A stretch of 64,000 bases of DNA, from positions 1 to 64,000 of IMG/VR virus record IMGVR_UViG_3300030061_002429. One strand, 5' to 3'. This document shows, in pieces, positions 44,166-59,100 of the stretch. The notes below the pieces were generated by a model, which saw nothing but the letters and a program-made list of their open reading frames with translations, was not told the DNA's origin and made no database searches. The position numbers were made by a program, and so were the translations under genes. The DNA is from a virus. Each line of letters begins with the position of its first letter. The stretch's first letter is position 1.

Positions 44166-47100
44166 ATGGTAGCAATTGGAAGAACAAGTCACGCTTTCTT
44201 TTTTGATGGCGTATCTGATTCCATTATTATACCACAAAGCACATTTAACAGCACTGGAATAGAACGTAATGGTGTTAAAGCACCCCTTTCAGCATTGTCG
44301 GATGTTGAATTGCAAAACACCATAGGAAACATTTCGTATTCTGATTTTGTTATTGAAGCATGGGTCATTCCCGATTGTGGTGGTATTATTGCTCAACGAG
44401 ATGGACAGTTTCAATTGGAATTAGGAACAGTTGATACGCCCGGACCAGCAGTATTTCATCTTACTATGCAAACAGCGTTTGGTGATAAAACAATTACACT
44501 TAACACTGCTTTTGATAAAACAACTCGATGGGATGGCGTTGTTTACCCGTCACAAGAATATGGCGGTATACATGACTCATACAATCGTTTTGACACTTCC
44601 AATTACGGTGAAGCAAGTGGTTTGAATTTTAATAATCGACCACTGTATCATATTGTTGCTTCGTATCGAGGAGGTAACATTGAATTGTATGTCAATACAG
44701 ATATGGTTGCATCGAAAAAAGTCCCAATAGAATACCGAGTAAAACAGGTTGATGGTCACGTCTATGTTGGTGGGAAGGGTGGTCAATTTCGTGGTGCTAT
44801 TGAAAGCATACATTTCTCCAACAGTAAATCAAATAACATTTTCCAACCTGATTTTCCAACGTTAGGGAATGCAAGCACTGGTTTGTATCGTTTTGAAGAA
44901 CCACTTGACATTGTAGAAAAGGTCTACACAATGAATGCTGTAACAGCCGCAACTGATGGTTCGACAAAAACCATCACGATTGGAACGGCTGATGCACAGG
45001 AACTCATCGCTAAATTAACTGGTAAAGCATACGATAGCAGTAGTCCTATTGCGACTTTTACCGAATCACCATACAGTATGGGGAATTACGAAGTCAATGA
45101 TTTTTATTCTACACCCGGTACGACTGCAAAACTTTCGATAGCGCACACGCCTTACAATCTACTCATCAATGCGGGTTCACTTAATCGTAACACGTTCAAG
45201 CCTAATCAAAAACCGCCTGAACGTGTGCGTTTGCATTCTATAGATGGAAGCAATGGAAACATTTCAATTTCGAGTATACACGTTGATTTCGTTAATGGTA
45301 CAAGCGGATTGCGAGGTTTATTGCATTCAAGAACGGCTGATATTGATAATTATTTTGTAGTTGTTGGTGCTGATTTATTGATTGATAACGGTACAGGAAA
45401 GCCCTATCAACCACCGCATTACGGTACACAAATTTTTGACAGAACGGGACAAATGGTTCTTGATGAATCGGACAGTGAATCTCACGGATTAGTATACTCA
45501 TCAAGAATGGCAACAACTACATCTGACCCTAAAAATCCTTTTGCGGTTGTATGGCCTACATCAATTGACACGTTGTTCCAAATTGGTCACAGTGGAAGAC
45601 ATGCTCTTTCTCATATTACTGGACACGACTACATGCGAAGATTACCAGTACCAAACGATATGACTGTAGACCAAGTAATGAGTGGTAGTAGTGATATTGT
45701 TACGATGCGTTACGATTCTTCTCAACGTAACTTAAAAAATACAATCAGCATCAATAAGAATGTAGATGCTTACAGTCCTAATTTGAAAGGAAGCGTGAAA
45801 AGTTTTGTTAATACAAGTACTGTGGCTTCTATTGTAGATAACGGCTTACCTGCGTCGGTAAAGGAACTAATCGCTATTGGTGGGGCTGGGTTCGATGTAC
45901 GACCGTTTTTCTTGAAAGGTCCAGTTCCACAATCATATGACGAAGAAAGTCGTCTTTTCCATTTACGACCTGAAAAAGAATCTCGTATTGCTTTGCTCAA
46001 AGTACCCGCATTGCAGTCTTCTCACAATCTTGCACCGTTTGTTGAAATTCATTACAATGCAATTGACTTAACAGGTGCAAGCATGGGGATTAGCGGTCCA
46101 ATGCTCATGGTTGAAAAAACTGTACCAGCAGGGTCTTTTGACTTAGGTAGTGGTACTCGTGTCATTGATGTTATTACCAGTGACCTTGCGAATACTGTGC
46201 TTTATTCAGCAGGTGGAGTAATTGATTTTACAACGGGATATATGGGGTCAAACAATGTATTGAGTAAACCAAATTCTCTTGTTGGTGATACGACTGGTGG
46301 TAATGATAATGATTCTGAACTTGACTTTTCGACTACACCTGCTGTATATACTCCTGTAAGTGATGTTAATGCTATACCAGCCTCCCCGCCTAAAGTTATC
46401 AAAAAGTCACATGTATCATCTAATCACAATTCAGTTTATCATAAACTGTACTTTACACCTTCAACTAACATAATAACAGAAGAAGACCAAACGTTTTATC
46501 GTAAAATAAAACCTCTTACAACAAAATCTTCCACTGGAGAATTTGATATTGGACCGGTCAACACTCGTTCACATATGTTTGAGATGTTTGATATTATTGA
46601 TAATCAATCTACCAATGATAATCGAACAGCCATTTTATATGTTCAACCTTCAAACAAAAAACGTACAAATCAATTTTACAATTTATCCACCGCTACAAAT
46701 GGTCAAGCCACAAGAATGCATATATTGCAACTCATAACAAGAGGGCGAATCCGTAGCATCAATCAAGTTGTAGACGGTGAAACAAATGAAATTGATACTG
46801 AAATTGTCATTCGTGGTATATCGGATGAGTATCTTTCACAGAACATTGACGTTCTTGGTAGTGGTTCGCCTGATTCTCATGTCGTCAAAGAGATTGAACC
46901 CAATGCACCTGTCGTCACCGTCACGCTTGGCGGTCCCGGTCAAGGGGCGGTCAATACCAAGCCCACCTTCGACCCTTCACCGTTAATGCGTCTACCCGGC
47001 TCGACACGGCGAATGTGCGCTGTACAAGGCGTTGAGGTATTTGCTACAAACAGTAGTACAAGCGGTGTCACTGATTCGCTTACTATACGACCTCTTAACA

Positions 47101-50100
47101 ATCAATCACCAGATTTACTTTCATGGGGAACGTATTGCTTCCCAAAGATTGGTCGAGTGTACCTTGCAAGCGGCGCAAGTGCTCTTTACTATGCAAAAAC
47201 TGGTTCGGGCTTTGCATTTGAAAATTCGGCCACTGCAATCAGTGAGCGTCGATTTTTGCTTTCTGATGGAACGGCTGTTGAAAGTTTCTATGTATGGTGC
47301 AAAGCAAACGGGGTAATAACACAATCAGGTGCTACAGTTACAGAAGAAGTTTCTGATTACTTTTACAATGATGATAACTTCAATGATGATTCACTTACAC
47401 AAGATGGTAGTACGGTCAATGACCGTTTATTCCAGTCAATGGACGGAGTAACGCATGATTATCAGTTGGGTTCACAATACTCAAGCACTCGTGCGATGGT
47501 TGAGATACCGTTTTTCCCTCAACAATTCTTTGACCATGAGAATGAAAACGTGTTCCCCGGACCTGACAACAGTATGAAAATTCATATTGATGCCACATAC
47601 ACAGCCCATACTTGGAATCCTACACCCGTTGGACGACGTGCTGATGATGTTCAAGTAGCCGACCGTACAGCGTCATCGGCTTATTCATACAATATCAACA
47701 ATCAAGACTACGTTTCGTCTACAACAATTACAAAAGTAGAATACGACTCAAGTGGTAAATTCTACAAAATTTATGTGTCGCATCCATCGCTTTTCCCACC
47801 TGTCGATACATCAGTGTTTGAATACACCAACATGAAGAAACTACCTCGTTATCGACGTGCATTCTTAGCAAATGGTATGTGGTGTGTGTATCGTAACGAC
47901 CCCAGTAGTGACGGTTATCTTCGTGTTGATGAGCATGAAAGTGCAACGAGTGGTGTCATATCAGGTTCGTACGCCAAAGGTTTCTTTGAAGGTGCAGTGC
48001 CACAAACTGCTCTCTTTATTGCACAAGGTTACCGCAGTGAAAATTTACTACCAATAGCATCCGATAATGAAACGCCTTCTTCTGATTACGAAGCACGCTC
48101 ACCGTACTACTACGACAACGCCAACGTCAAAACACAAGGCGGTAATCTTGACTATGGTCTTCGACAGTACGTGAGTGCAATCGAAATTAAAGCAGGTCCA
48201 CTTGTCAATCCGCACGCCCCACGAGTTCAATCAGGTGTAGCACAATCTACAATTTTGTCTGTAAAAGGAACAAGTGGAAAATACGTATTTAACTTAGAAG
48301 ATGCCAGTTCGTTTCCTGTTCTTACTGAATATACAAAAGACGTTACAAATTTACTTGCTATTGACGAAGGCGACCTAATGTATATTGCAGAAGTGCGACT
48401 TGCTGATGGTACAACACATGAAATGGTTTATTTTGGAAAACTACTTGAAGATAAGTCTGAAAACACAATCATATGCAAATCGGCAAATACTTCTTTGACG
48501 GGTCTTGAAAACGCTACGTTGTCAATAAAAAGAGTTGGTAGAGCCTTACATTCAGCCGCAAGTGTATCAACTGCAACTGATAATGAAAGAAAGGCATTGA
48601 CATTTCTCCCTGACACATCCGAACAGTGGACGGTCGCAGTTGCGGCAACCAGTGGTACTACTACTACGATTGAAATCACAACCACTGCATCAGATAGACT
48701 TGCATCATCGAATACAATAGGATTGAATATACGCAAAGATGACGAGTTGTATATTGACGATGTATCGCATAATGACGTTGATTATCTTGGAAAAGTGTCT
48801 TCTATTGTATCAAACGTTGTAGGAGGTACAACAAACACAGTCATCACGCTTACTACAAACAATGCTTGTGATGTGGCAGTTGGTGACAAGATTCGAGTTT
48901 CAATTCAAAGCGTTGTAGCCGAAGACCAAGACGGTATTTTGAACGCAACGTGGCTAAATCCATACGCTACAGGTGGAATGCGTAACGGTGACACCGTATG
49001 GATGAACATGACCATGAACAACCCACACGCTGTAGAAGGGCTGTTCTGTAAGAGTCGTGGTGTATACAATGAGCATCTCGTATGGAAAGGTTTCAACGGT
49101 GGACGTGGTTCACTTACCAGTCGCCCTCGTGACTCAATCCCTCTTGAGAATTTTTTGATTGGTGATACGTGTTTAGAAACGGCGCAAAACTTGGCTCAAC
49201 ACATTAACAAAACAATTGAAATCAATTATGAATCAATGCTTGGTAGTACATACACAGATATTCCAAGAGTAGCATACGTAGACCCATATCTTGCTACAGA
49301 AGGACATGCTCGTGTATTGCTCTACGATGTAGCCCATGACCGTGAATTTATCGCATTCCATGACCTACACATGCAAGTTCAATCGAGTGCGGCTACACCG
49401 AATATTGGGTTTGGTCGTGACATTGTACATGCAGGTGGCGTTTTAAAACTCGACCGTTTCTTGGTATCTCACAATGGTGGCGCACCGCATTACTTTACAA
49501 CACAAATTGACGTAGCCAATGGATTCCCAAGTGAAAACAAATACTTGCGTAGTACGCAACAATCGAAGTTCATTGAATCAGCCTATGCACACGATATAGC
49601 AAACAGTAGTGAGAATTTCTTGATACAAGACCCAACTACAAGAGGTAATAACATACAACTCAAAGGTAAAGGTCACGGTCACTTTGTACATTCAGGACTA
49701 ATGTATGGCTTCAATAGTAACATCTACGCTGTGAGTGACAATGCGTTACCTCGTGTTGAACCTGCTGTAGCATCAGTCTATTGGGCAAATGAGAAACATA
49801 AAAATTCGAGGATAACAAGTCGAGATGCCTTTGTCAAAGCGGTGAAAAATCACCGATTGTCAAAAAATCCATCTACATTTAGTTTCCGTGACGCAAGTAC
49901 GTTGTTCGATACACCTGATGGAACACGATGTATTTCAGCATTCTTGAGTTTGAAAGGCATACGCTCCTCTACTCTCGACTTATCGGGTCATGAAGAAGAC
50001 CGTTTGGAACATCTACCACACTGGACAGAAATGGATTTTGTGCGACGTATGGTGATTGATTGTGGTGAAGTTGGTGTCAAAGAGGGTGTGACGGATATTG

Positions 50101-53100
50101 AAGCGGCTACTCGTGAAATTGTGCGTTTAATCAATCAAGGCAGTGCAAAGAATGGTCGAACTCACGCACGTCGTCCATCTCAACAATACCCCGGTGAAAG
50201 TGAAAACCTTGACCTTACACGTATTGGTGTACGACAAGACGTGACTTCCGAAGCAAAAGACCCCAGTAGCGCACACATCAATGCTGATTTCGCCGCTACG
50301 GGTTCAACCTATGACCCTGCACCGTGGTGGTTTGTAGAAGAAGCATTTGATACTCACGACCGTGGTAGCCACATGGGGTATGTACGTGCTCACATTGGAC
50401 GTGTTGTTGAAGACATGAATGGTAATGAGGGCTTCTCAATTGTCATTCACTCCACCGTACCCGGTGCATCAGGTCGTAACTTCTGTGTATGGCTTGACAA
50501 CAGTAAGGGTCAATCGAACTACAAGCCGCAATTCCTTATTGGACACGGTGGGCGATTCCGTAACTTTTGGTGTCAGCCTGATGAAACACTGGGCGAGAAC
50601 ATGCATCCAGCCCCAATGCCTCTTAACAAGCATGGTCGCCCATTTGCTCCTGTTACAACACTGCGTGAGTATGTACTTCAAGAAGAACCCGATGAGCCAT
50701 TTACCAACAACCATGATGTCGGTAATCGCAAATCAAACAACTCATCAGAAAACCGCAATGTATCGGCACGTATTGGTGGTATCAATCACAATACTGTATC
50801 GGATGAGTCGTTTGAAGTCCAAGGTCTTTCGACCAATCTTGTCGAAGGATTGCGAGCAGGTAAGCAAGCAGTTGGGCGTATCAACTTTGGTGGGCTTGTT
50901 GCATCAGGAGTACCCGGCTTTGCACCCGATGCAGGTACACATGGCTTTGGTCGAAGAGGTGATGAGCGATTCGATTACAAATACGGTGAAGCCATTAAGT
51001 TTGGTGACAGTGACCCAACTGCTATCGCTTCATACACAGGACATGTCAATCCAAGTGATGTCACAGAAGATGCAATCGGGGATTCACCACTATACGGTTT
51101 CAGATTTACCGACCATAGAGGTCGTGGGTATGGTGTACGTTATGTCTACCGTAAATTCGGTCAAGCGTTTTCCGATGAAAATACTACATTACCTTCGACC
51201 TTAGAAGATGAAGTTATCATTCACATCAATGATGACGATGTTTCAATGGGTGGGTTTACTCTTGGTGGTCATATGCTCGGTTGGGGTGACCCAACAGGTC
51301 GCTTAGATGTATCAGGACTTCAACTCTCTAAATGGCGTGGTAACCAATGGAGAGGCATGTACGCACCAAATGCAGGTGTTGATGCCGAAGTAACATGGGA
51401 CGGTACAGCAAACACACTCACTGTTGTGTTTGAAGCACCATTCAATACTGGTGCTTCTTCATCACCATTAGCAAATCACCCTGATTTACTTGGCTATCTT
51501 GGTTATCCTCATACCAATGGTGTCATTCATCTCCATGACACATTTACGGGTACAACTGATAAAGGGGTTGTTGGAAACGCATTGTCTTACGAATCACGTA
51601 CAGTGGATGATATAACGGGTACACATATCTTTTACGGGGTACGTGGAGAATCCTTTGTATCATCTCACTACGTGAGTAGCGGAACTGTAACAGATGCAAT
51701 AAGGACACAACCTCACGCTTCAGACAACACTATGCGTGTGTTACTATCATCACGCATTAACTGGACAACACTGGTCACCGACGAAGTGCTTGCGTACGCT
51801 ACCAACGTGGCTATCAATCATCCTAATCCAAATCAAGAAGATGGAATAGCAGTTGATGTACGTCGATTGTATGCGTGTGACGGTCGTACGCTCGGTGAAT
51901 GGGGCGTAGCCGAAGATGCAATCATTGTACGCTCGCACAACCCACAGCGTGGTGCTACGCCAATTTCAAGCATGTTCTCTTCAAAACTGCATACCGACTA
52001 TGCTATACAAGCGGCTCATCTTGAGTACGGAGAATATGAAACATTAGCAAAGGACGCTACTGGGATTTACGCATTCAGTTCATCATCCGATGCTGTGCAT
52101 CAACCGATAAGTGATGCACTACTTGACAAGAATAGACAAATTGACGCAGGGTATCTTCCAAGAACAGTACTGCAAATTCGCACAAAAGGACGAGGGTATC
52201 ACGCCAACACCCCTACGCCTATCCTTGTTGATTCGTTTAACGACCCTGTACCAGTCGATGCGTGGCGAAAGAATCTGAAAGGTATCACATTCACATCAAC
52301 AAGTGGTGACCATATCTTACCTGCACTTAACAACGAAATGTTGTTGTTCAATCATTATCAACACTCCGCAAAATACTTTTACCATACAACTACAGATAAC
52401 GGTATTTCTCATGCGCTTATTCCAGCAGGGCAAGAAGGTGCTACAATTGACACTTTTGCTAAAGAGGCATCTTTTGGTGAGCAAAAACGTTTCTACTTTA
52501 CCGATGTACAATATGCCTTGCTTAATTCTATACAGGGTACAAACTCGCTCACTCGTGTTGAATGGGGAAGAGATGACTTTGCAAACCAAGATTGGGTAGA
52601 CCATTTCACTGCAAATTTCAGCAATGAAGACCACATATTAATGCGGTTTGGTAATCAAAAGATAGGTGGTCGTCGCTCATACGGTGCTGTTGATGCTGAA
52701 CCGCTTGTTTACTTCAAAGGCGCAAAAGACAGCAACGACCATTCCGTACCACTGTACTTTGGTGGTGGTTTTAGCGGCGTAGTGCTGGACATTAACGACG
52801 GTACAGAAAACGATTATTCATCGTTCTATACACACCCGTATTCCAATGGACCAACAGGTACAGCAGGTATACAAAATGCCAACGAGATTTCTACTTCATT
52901 TGCTATTGTAGACTGCAATGCGTTGCTTGCATTCTTCCCTGCTACACCATTACTAAATCAACACCGTGGGAGTTTAACGCACCCAGTAGCCAACCGTAAC
53001 AATGTCCTTTCACCCGATTTAGCGGCTGGAGCACACACAAGACACACCGATACACCTGCACACGTTGTAGCAAGATACACGGCAGGTATCGTACAGCAAA

Positions 53101-56100
53101 AACCATCACCGCTTGTGTTGCGTGTAGCGAATCCAAATGCACGATACAAAGACACAGATGTGGGTGAAACACACACGACGTACATTATCTTTGGTCCCGG
53201 TCAAGCCTTCCCGTTTACGGAAATGACAACAGTCAATTCGGATGAACAACCTCACCCCGGTTATGTTGTCACAACTGGTAATACATGGAGCAAAGTACCT
53301 GCTAACAAGAATCTACCAAATGAAATCAAAAACTCCGACGATAAATACGGACCACCATCAAGTACGTATCAATCAGCACGTCAAGTATTCCATTGGAACA
53401 CAACATGGAATTGGTCACCAGCGCAAGGTATACCTAACATTGGCACAACCACTGGTGCTGGACTTATACAACGTCCTGAACATGGTTCGCACTATGGTGA
53501 GCATTTTACAGGACATGTTGCTGTTACGTTAAACAATCTTGAAGATTATCGAAAAGCACATCCGTACAAGTTTGTAGGTGCAATGTATTACGGTATCGCT
53601 ATGGGTGCTGATTTGTGCTTCCACATGGACGGTGGTTATCATCCCGGTGGTTCTTGGATGGACAACCAGTTATCATTTAATCCACCACATGTCATTAGTG
53701 ATTACAAAATAAATCGAGGACATAATATTGTACACCCATCAGCATTCCGTGTATCGGGTAAACTTGCAAACAATTTTGTTACAGGTGTAAGTAATGAAAA
53801 CATTGCTTTATTGTATGAAGATGAGTTCATTGTAGTTGATGCTACACGTTGTCAAAACGGTGAAGAGTTGGCAACCGTACTCGGACAATCCATCAATGAG
53901 TTCCCCGGAAGCAGTGCTATCAAAGCGATGGGTGGTACATTTGCACCTTCAATGGGTAATGCTATGCGTCAAGACCGATATGGTTGGATTGAAATGTCAT
54001 TTGAATCTTATACTGTAGACGGTCCACCAGTTGCAATTACTTCTTCAAAAACAATTTTGATAGCAAGTATATCAGGAGCATCTCAAGCAACGCTTGAACA
54101 AATACCCGCATGTGGGTGGCTCCGTACACCTGATGGTGGTACAACAAATGTTGGTTCGGGTGACATACCTACGTTTGCTCCATATCATAGTCGAGAAGTT
54201 GTTTATGATAGCGGTAGTAGTAGTTACAAAGTGCATTTCTTACTTGCCCCAAACCGTTCATCGAGTCTACCTTTAATGGAAAGTCTACGCACATATGATG
54301 ATGTAGAACAAGGAACTTACGCCGCAGGTTTATCACATCCCGATTATGCAGGTGGAAATCCTACTGCTGTTTATGTGTGGTCAAAGGCAGGTGTGCATCG
54401 TTTCAACAATGAAAATGACTCAACTCGTGACCACATGACACAGGTACACTTTAGCGGTATAGTCGATGCTATTGACCGTACACGCCCCGTAGGTGCAGTA
54501 GGATGGGCAGGGGAGCGTTATTCGTACCTTAACTCTCTTAAGGTAGGTTCGGAGCAGTATGGTGCAGGTTTAGGTGCATGGCATCCAATGCTTGGATTTT
54601 CACCGTATGGACCGAGTAACAGTTGTATGACAGCGTTTGGTCATCTTGCACATAGTAACCCAATTCCTTTTTCTCCTGAAGGAATAAACAGAATCAATAA
54701 TCAAACTATAGTGAGTGATGCCATCATCAGTAACATATATTCATGGAAGTATGGACTTCCGTCTACTGATGATTATTATGCAACAGATTACGCTTTTGAA
54801 CAGGCTGATAACTCCATTTTAGGAAAACAACCAGTAACATATCGTGATAATAGTGATGACACATTCGCACTACCACGTAGCCTTCACATGCCTCAAGGTG
54901 TGTACAGTCGAGCGTTTGTTGTTATATCGTACGAAAGCGAAATGGCACTTGTAGCGAAGCACGACAGGGACGGTATCAAAGCAACAGGTGACTGGCTTTC
55001 TGTATCATCGAAAGTCAATGTTGATAGCGTAATCCCTGCAACAGCCATCACGTTTGCAGGTACTACACGATGGGATGAGCGTATTCACAATCCTGAACGA
55101 TTTACAGCACCCGCTAATGCTGGACCCAACGTAGAAGCATTGGTGAGAAAGGACGGTTCTGACCCGTTTACAATGCCTCAAGCGGAGTACCCAAGTGCAT
55201 TCAATTTTGGAGCACCATTGGCAAATGATGAAGATTTATACAACGCTGAACCTTGTTTTAATGAAACGGGTGATTTGTTTTATGATATAGACATTAGCCC
55301 CGGTGCTTTCCATTTAGAAACAAGTGCGGGTGTTGAACGTAATTTACAACTTAAATACATTACAGGCAGTACAGATGCATCAATTACTTCTCGTTACACT
55401 ATAAGCGGTGCTCGTGACTTTTGGGGCGGTGATTTGAATGCATTCCGTCTTGCTGAACATTCACCAGCAAGGAATTTCTCAATTGAAAACATTGTATGGA
55501 AACGTATGGACGGTGGCAACTTATCACTCCCTGCTGTCAATGCTCGTGGTCTTGGTGCAGTACCGTTTATCACTCGTGTATCGGGCGGTACAGCCTACAC
55601 CACTGGTGAAAAATTGTTTGGTAATTGTCGGTTCTCATTTGAAACAACGAACTCGGCAATGTACCCAATCATACAGGCACAGGAGTTGAGTCATCCACAA
55701 ATTGCGGCTCGACATCCCGATGAGTTACGTAACGTGCTTGAGATACCGAATGAAGAGTTGCAATTCTTAGCCATGTCTGTTGTGGACGACACTGGTCAAG
55801 AACATTCAATCGAAGGTGGTTCGCCGTTTGGTACAATCATACGTTCATTCAAACAAATTTCAGACCGTACAGCCGAGGGGTTAGCACCATCGGAAGCGGG
55901 AAGCGGTGTTGAGCCAAACTTGAAGATTCAACTACCTGATGCTGATGCTATTCCCGGTAACATCATCGTACGTAGTGGATTTGACCGTCTACAAGCCTAT
56001 CAGAACGAAACAATGGGTACGGGCGGTATGCTACGTCCAAACATCGAAACGGGCATAGAGGGCATCTTTACAGACGCTACAGACGGTCCACGCTTAGGAC

Positions 56101-59100
56101 CGACGTTTAGTGACCATGAATACGACCATATCAGTCAAAACTCCGTAGGCGAAGCCTTCCCCGATATGACACGAAAGGGTTGGAAGTCGGCAACCAACAA
56201 TGCACCACTAAAGACATCGTACGAACTGCATGACCGAGCCTTGTTCTTCCACATTACCAAGAACGGTAACTCGCACACGCATCGCTATCCTACAATCTAC
56301 ACACACGATAATGGTGTCATCAACAACGCTCTCACGGCACAGACGTATTCAGGCACTACTTTAACAGTGAATGCAACTATCAATACAACATTGTATCGTG
56401 ACGCATATGGTGATTCACAGAAAGACGATGGTGGTACACGTCGATTTTTACGCATATACGACGACGCAACTGGTGAAAGTGGTGTTGCCTCGTTCACTGG
56501 AATATCGACCAATACATTCACTGGTTGTGTAGGTGATTCAGCATTCGATGCTATTGTTGCTAAGAGCAGTATAACGTCATTCAGCGTCGTGCCTTCATAC
56601 TACGTACCTGCTGGTAGTAACCGATTCTTTGCGGCACGTCGAATCCGTGACCATGCGGAAGTAAGCGGTAACAGCCCTGACATGGCACACTCGATGTATG
56701 TGACTGGACATGGTGGACCGAATGTATTGTGTTATGATGCATACAAAAAGACACGACTTACACCAATGGCAATTCCACGTATGGGTCATCACTTCGTTAA
56801 TGCTACGCAAGCCATGTTACCCGGACATTGGGCGCACCCTGCGTATCAAGGATTGTACTTTAAGCACCGAGCCGACCGTTCAGCAACGCAAAAGAATCTT
56901 GAGCAAGACCTCATTCAAAGCACTGCTCTCGATACCGATAGGTCGAACTTACCAGCAGATACCCAACGTAAGTTACCAGTCTATGACCCTATGATTACAT
57001 TCGGCGCAATGACTGCTACACCAAGTGGTCCGAGTGATATTCACGGCGGTGGATTTACACTCATGTTTGAAACCAAAGTCAAGTACGATGGCTATGGTGT
57101 GTTGGCTTCAAAAGGTCAAGCGGGTGTTGTAAACTCGAAAGGTGGTCATACTATTGTATTGGAAGCAGGTGCTACATATACCCTTAAGCATCACTTCCCT
57201 GACCCATCAGAAGTTGGTGCGTACCAAATCATCATTCAACCTAACGTACACAAGTCACAGTTTTACGGCTACCACGAAAACGGCAGTGCTACTGGACTAC
57301 CTGATGGTTCGGTTAATGAATTAACTGGACAACAAGTAGCGTTAGTTATCGGTATACGTGAGCCTGATTCAGCCACAGGTGGACTTGGTTTGGTCTTAGC
57401 CGAAGCAACTATGGCCGATGTACGTGGTTGTGAAGTGTTCATCAATGAGGTTATGCTTGACCATGACCCTGATTATGGTGGACAACTGGCAAACATACCT
57501 CCGCTATTGCTGTACAATGCGTTAGGTGTACAAGGTACAGAAGCACCTGCATTTACACGACGAAGCCTACCGTATCACCCCGGTATGTTTGTCGATGCTA
57601 CACCCGGCTTTACAACCAACATACCGTGGTGGTCAATCGTTCACAAAATAAGTCCTGAAGATTCATCAGCAGTAGGATTCCGTCATTTGACATGGCACAG
57701 AATTGATAATTACTACGAGTTCTTACGTGCTGGTGCTGGAAGCATTGCGTGTCAATTGACTCTTGCAGGTTATCCGTCCAACTATCCTGACTTCTATTCG
57801 ACCGTATTAGAAAATGTTAGCCTCTCACCTGTTGCTGTGGTAAAGTCGGTGTCTTCAACGCTTATCACTGTCGATGATGCAAGAGGCTTTCCTAAAGTGC
57901 CATACTATGGTATGAAGTTGGAATACACTGATGCTGACGGTATTCGACGTACACATACATACACTGAACGCAGTGGTAATGATGCAACATACATGAACAA
58001 ACCGTATAGATTCACCATTACTGCATCTTCAAATTTCACCAATAACCTTACTGTGGGAACAAAGATTCGCTTGACTCGTGCATATGATTTCCGCCCTGCT
58101 GGAAAATTGATGAAGGAATCGAGGTCAAGTATTTTTACACGCATGTTACCTCAATTACTACAAGGTAGTCGTGATACAAACAGCCTTCACATGGCTGATG
58201 CATATCTATGTTTATGGAATCCAAACCTTGGCCGACCGCACACATTTTATTCAGATGGAAGTCGTACATGGTTGAGTCCAACTGGTGACAGGGCAGTTAA
58301 TCGAAAACCACTGAACAGCCTACCTGAACACTATGAAACCATCCATTACCATGATGCAACATACTACAACAGTTTAGGTCCGTTTACTTTTACAATGAAT
58401 ACAACAAGACCGATTCAACCATTAGTTACACACGCACTAAGTGATAGGATAATCGTATCAACTGCGAGTAATGTCATAACAACGGCACATTCGCCACCAT
58501 CATTACCAAATGATACGATTCAAATTGAAAATGAAATTTTTGTTGTTGTGAGCGATACAGGTGCTTTGCTAACTGTGAATCGTGACATAACGCATCTTAC
58601 AAATGGTAGTAAGATATACATTCATGGAGATGGGGATGCAGTAACAGCAGGTGGGTTGCATAGTGATTACACGGCTCAAGGTGGTACAGATGTCATGCTC
58701 AATCATTACTGGCCGTGTGGTAGTCGTGGTGGGCCGCTTACCAGTCGCCTTGATGGGTATGGGTATGTAAGCACTGCGTGGGATTATCCACAAGAGTATA
58801 CATCAGACGGTCCTGTATGGGAAGACCAAGATGATACTGGTTCATACGTAGTAAGCAGTGGTATCACAAAAACATCGTATGATTCAATCAGTAGCCCTAC
58901 ACGACCTCGACCCTTTGGTTACCGCTTCGGATTGCGACAACCCTACAATAAACCACAGTGGGCTATGTACGGTGCTCGTGCATATCGAGAAACGCCTATC
59001 TCTTCATCAAACACCATTGCGGGGTATCAGCATGGTCCTTTGGTGCAATTAGAAGAAAGAACTACTGGAAACAAGTGGGAATACGTTGGTGGAAGTGGTT

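Noticed and set aside
50419-51204. 261-residue ORF inside the giant gene
   Set aside because: Alternate frame with no ribosome binding site; the giant frame is continuous and protein-like here.
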